Assembly: GCA_030728245.1 (NCBI GenBank)
Contig: JANQZX010000077.1
Location: 31,632 to 84,331 of the forward strand
DNA length: 52,700 bases
Direction of reading: 5' to 3'
From: Saprospiraceae bacterium
GTDB lineage: Bacteria; Bacteroidota; Bacteroidia; Chitinophagales; Saprospiraceae
Every line of letters begins with the position of its first letter. Within the stretch, counting starts at the first letter, position 1. The position numbers and the translations under genes are program-made. This document shows, in pieces, positions 51,404-52,700 of this stretch. The notes below the pieces were generated by a model. The model searched no databases. It saw nothing but the letters and a program-made list of their open reading frames with translations, and was not told the DNA's origin.

Positions 51404-52600
51404 TTATAATGTTTCTTTAAACGCACCGCTCTTTTTCATATCTGGCTGGCCATCAGGTAAACGTTTGATATCCTTGTCCGGTAGTCTGTGTTGAATCTGT
51501 TTCCCTTCTTTTAAAATGCCGAAATTTTTAAATAAAACTACATTTGTTCCTGAGCCTCTAAGAGATGGTATCGCAATACCATCCATACCTCCTCTTTGTG
51601 CCATTCTTCTGAGGTGAATCGGATTTTCTTCAACGGTTTTATATATAGCAGGACCTGTAGCATCAAGTATTTTACCTCCTGAAATGTTGTAAGATATAGT
51701 TACATAAGCATTTAATGGATTATCAGGGTCATCAAATTTATGATGAGCTATTTCTGCTTCGGAGGTCTCGATATCATTGGTCAAATAAAATCCACCACCA
51801 AATCTGGAAGAGGATTTAAAAAATTTAGGATCAATTCTTTCCAAAATACTTTTATCTGCACCTGCTCTGGTGGTTGTATGGTATAATGTATTTATACTAC
51901 TCATTATATTATATTCAATCTCCTCCACTTCAGGTGTTTCTAAATTTAAATGTTCATTTAACCCTTCACTTTGGTCGTCATCTACTTTTTGAACTACTCC
52001 TTTTTTCTGGATTGAATTTCCAGGCTTAAAATCTGAAAGAGAAAATGGTTTCATTTGTAAAGCTTTTGCTCCCATTATATCTGCTTCCTTTTCTAATCCA
52101 CTATCATCATTAATAGGCACTTTAGCCTTCATCATCATAGTTGGCTGAACTCTCCCTTGCTTCTGTTGTACTACATGCCATGCCTCATGAGGTAAATGTT
52201 TTTCCTGGCCTGAGGCTAGGTGAATATCCGTGCCTTGTGCATAGGCAAGGGCATTTAATTGCGCTGGTTTATCGGAATTATAATGAACCTTTACATCATC
52301 CATAGAAAGACCAGATAAACTTTCGACACCACTTTTTAAGTTATCTGGTAATCCGGAATTATTTTTTTTAAGCTGAATATTTGTCCTTTTCTTTTGGTCA
52401 AAATCTTCTGCCATTCTCTGAATAGCTAGTAATTTTGGATTTGGCTGAAAATGTAAGTTTTCTGATTTTAATTGTATGCTTTTATCCATTGCAGAATCTA
52501 TACCCTCATGGGTAGTATTCATCCGCTGATTCCAACTTTGTAAAGCCTGAGGTTCGTTTGCTTTAGCCTGTTTAACAAGTGAGTTTTGATAGGACAGCAT
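51404..52600 (-). CDS. Probable eCIS effector: DUF4157/eCIS-core domain with C-terminal ADP-ribosyltransferase-like domain
   Basis: A 398-residue protein without a signal peptide. Residues about 80-152 are an eCIS-core (DUF4157) domain: LPDNLKSGVESLSGLSMDDV, HYNSDKPAQLNALAYAQG, and the zincin-like LPHEAWHVVQQ (H138, E139, H142) with GLEKEADIMG after it (169-178). This domain marks cargo of contractile injection systems. After a linker (about 185-235), a C-terminal domain has LYHTTTRAGADKSIL, SRFGGGFYLTND and GMDGIAIP...GTNVVLFKN, the order seen in ADP-ribosyltransferase-like toxins; the assignment rests on pattern only. No sheath, tube or immunity gene is in the window. It has its own -7 box. 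Confidence 0.8.
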   Translation of the reverse strand: MLSYQNSLVKQAKANEPQALQSWNQRMNTTHEGIDSAMDKSIQLKSENLHFQPNPKLLAIQRMAEDFDQKKRTNIQLKKNNSGLPDNLKSGVESLSGLSMDDVKVHYNSDKPAQLNALAYAQGTDIHLASGQEKHLPHEAWHVVQQKQGRVQPTMMMKAKVPINDDSGLEKEADIMGAKALQMKPFSLSDFKPGNSIQKKGVVQKVDDDQSEGLNEHLNLETPEVEEIEYNIMSSINTLYHTTTRAGADKSILERIDPKFFKSSSRFGGGFYLTNDIETSEAEIAHHKFDDPDNPLNAYVTISYNISGGKILDATGPAIYKTVEENPIHLRRMAQRGGMDGIAIPSLRGSGTNVVLFKNFGILKEGKQIQHRLPDKDIKRLPDGQPDMKKSGAFKETL

Positions 52601-52635
52601 AGAATCTTTTAATTGTTATGTATTTCAATACAAGT

Positions 52636-52643
52636 CAAATATA
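52636..52643 (-). promoter_or_regulatory. Candidate -7 box for the eCIS-type effector gene
   Basis: Minus-strand TATATTTG matches TAnnTTTG exactly and would start transcription about 30 bases before the ATG at 52600. The region upstream is extremely AT-rich, so a chance match is more likely than at other sites. Confidence 0.45.
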
Positions 52644-52700
52644 ATGAATTGATATTTTATTTTATCATTTTAATAGTTTATTTAAAATATTATTTAAAAT

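Noticed and set aside
1-52700. tRNA or rRNA genes, CRISPR arrays, insertion sequences, phage or plasmid origins
   Set aside because: I scanned the intergenic regions by eye and saw no tRNA cloverleaf arms, no regularly spaced repeats, no transposase or integrase products and no terminal inverted repeats.

Overview
The window is AT-rich chromosomal DNA from a member of the Bacteroidota, most likely the Saprospiria lineage. The evidence is a SusC/SusD pair, an lpxC-fabZ fusion gene, several secreted proteins with type IX secretion (T9SS) C-terminal signals of both the type A and the gliding-associated (CHU_C) kind, promoters of the Bacteroidota form TAnnTTTG, and a giant protein built from a 'YGLSYTG' repeat that I associate with Saprospiria. 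The lineage call is inference from gene content; no rRNA gene is present. I saw no tRNA, CRISPR array, insertion sequence or phage gene, and no gene-free stretch over 300 bases.

Layout. 1-3.9 kb: a susD (partial) and susC pair, minus strand. 4.0-8.0 kb: an ilvD-ilvB-ilvN operon for branched-chain amino acids, followed by a weak hairpin terminator. 8.2-17.8 kb: mainly housekeeping genes, namely an outer-membrane barrel protein, rimO, a 4-TM protein, msrB, miaE with a secreted coiled-coil protein, the c-di-AMP synthase cdaA, an M20 dipeptidase, a DUF819 membrane protein and rlmI. 17.9-23.7 kb: secreted proteins, comprising a GH13 amylase with a T9SS signal, an SUMF1/FGE-fold protein and a T9SS-sorted protein whose start overlaps it. 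23.7-25.3 kb: hemC-hemD, divergent from the lipid A operon lpxD-lpxC/fabZ-lpxA-ABC ATPase (25.4-29.3 kb).

29.3-37.8 kb: two large surface proteins transcribed divergently. One has 1909 residues and about 16 degenerate repeats; the other has choice-of-anchor L, Calx-beta-like, SprB-like and CHU_C modules. 37.9-41.2 kb: a Tat-exported glycosylasparaginase, a DUF721 protein, queG and an AI-2E family permease, tightly packed. 41.2-42.1 kb: a very short methylmalonyl-CoA-mutase-like protein. 42.2-45.5 kb: iscS-iscU-iscA and a glycosyltransferase. 45.5-48.9 kb: a penicillin-acylase-family Ntn hydrolase and a class V aminotransferase. 49.0-51.4 kb: a GNAT acetyltransferase, a small membrane protein, dapF and a secreted acetolactate-decarboxylase-like protein. 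51.4-52.6 kb: a probable effector of an extracellular contractile injection system (eCIS), with an N-terminal DUF4157/eCIS-core domain and a C-terminal domain that looks like an ADP-ribosyltransferase.

The most interesting items are the eCIS-type toxin, the 16-repeat protein with its divergent partner, the iscSUA locus (an HscA-binding motif in IscU but no hscA, a palindrome before iscS, and a hairpin between iscU and iscA), the miniature mutase, the acetolactate-decarboxylase-like protein whose usual catalytic arginine appears to be histidine, and several genes whose -7 box lies so close to the start codon that leaderless mRNAs are likely.
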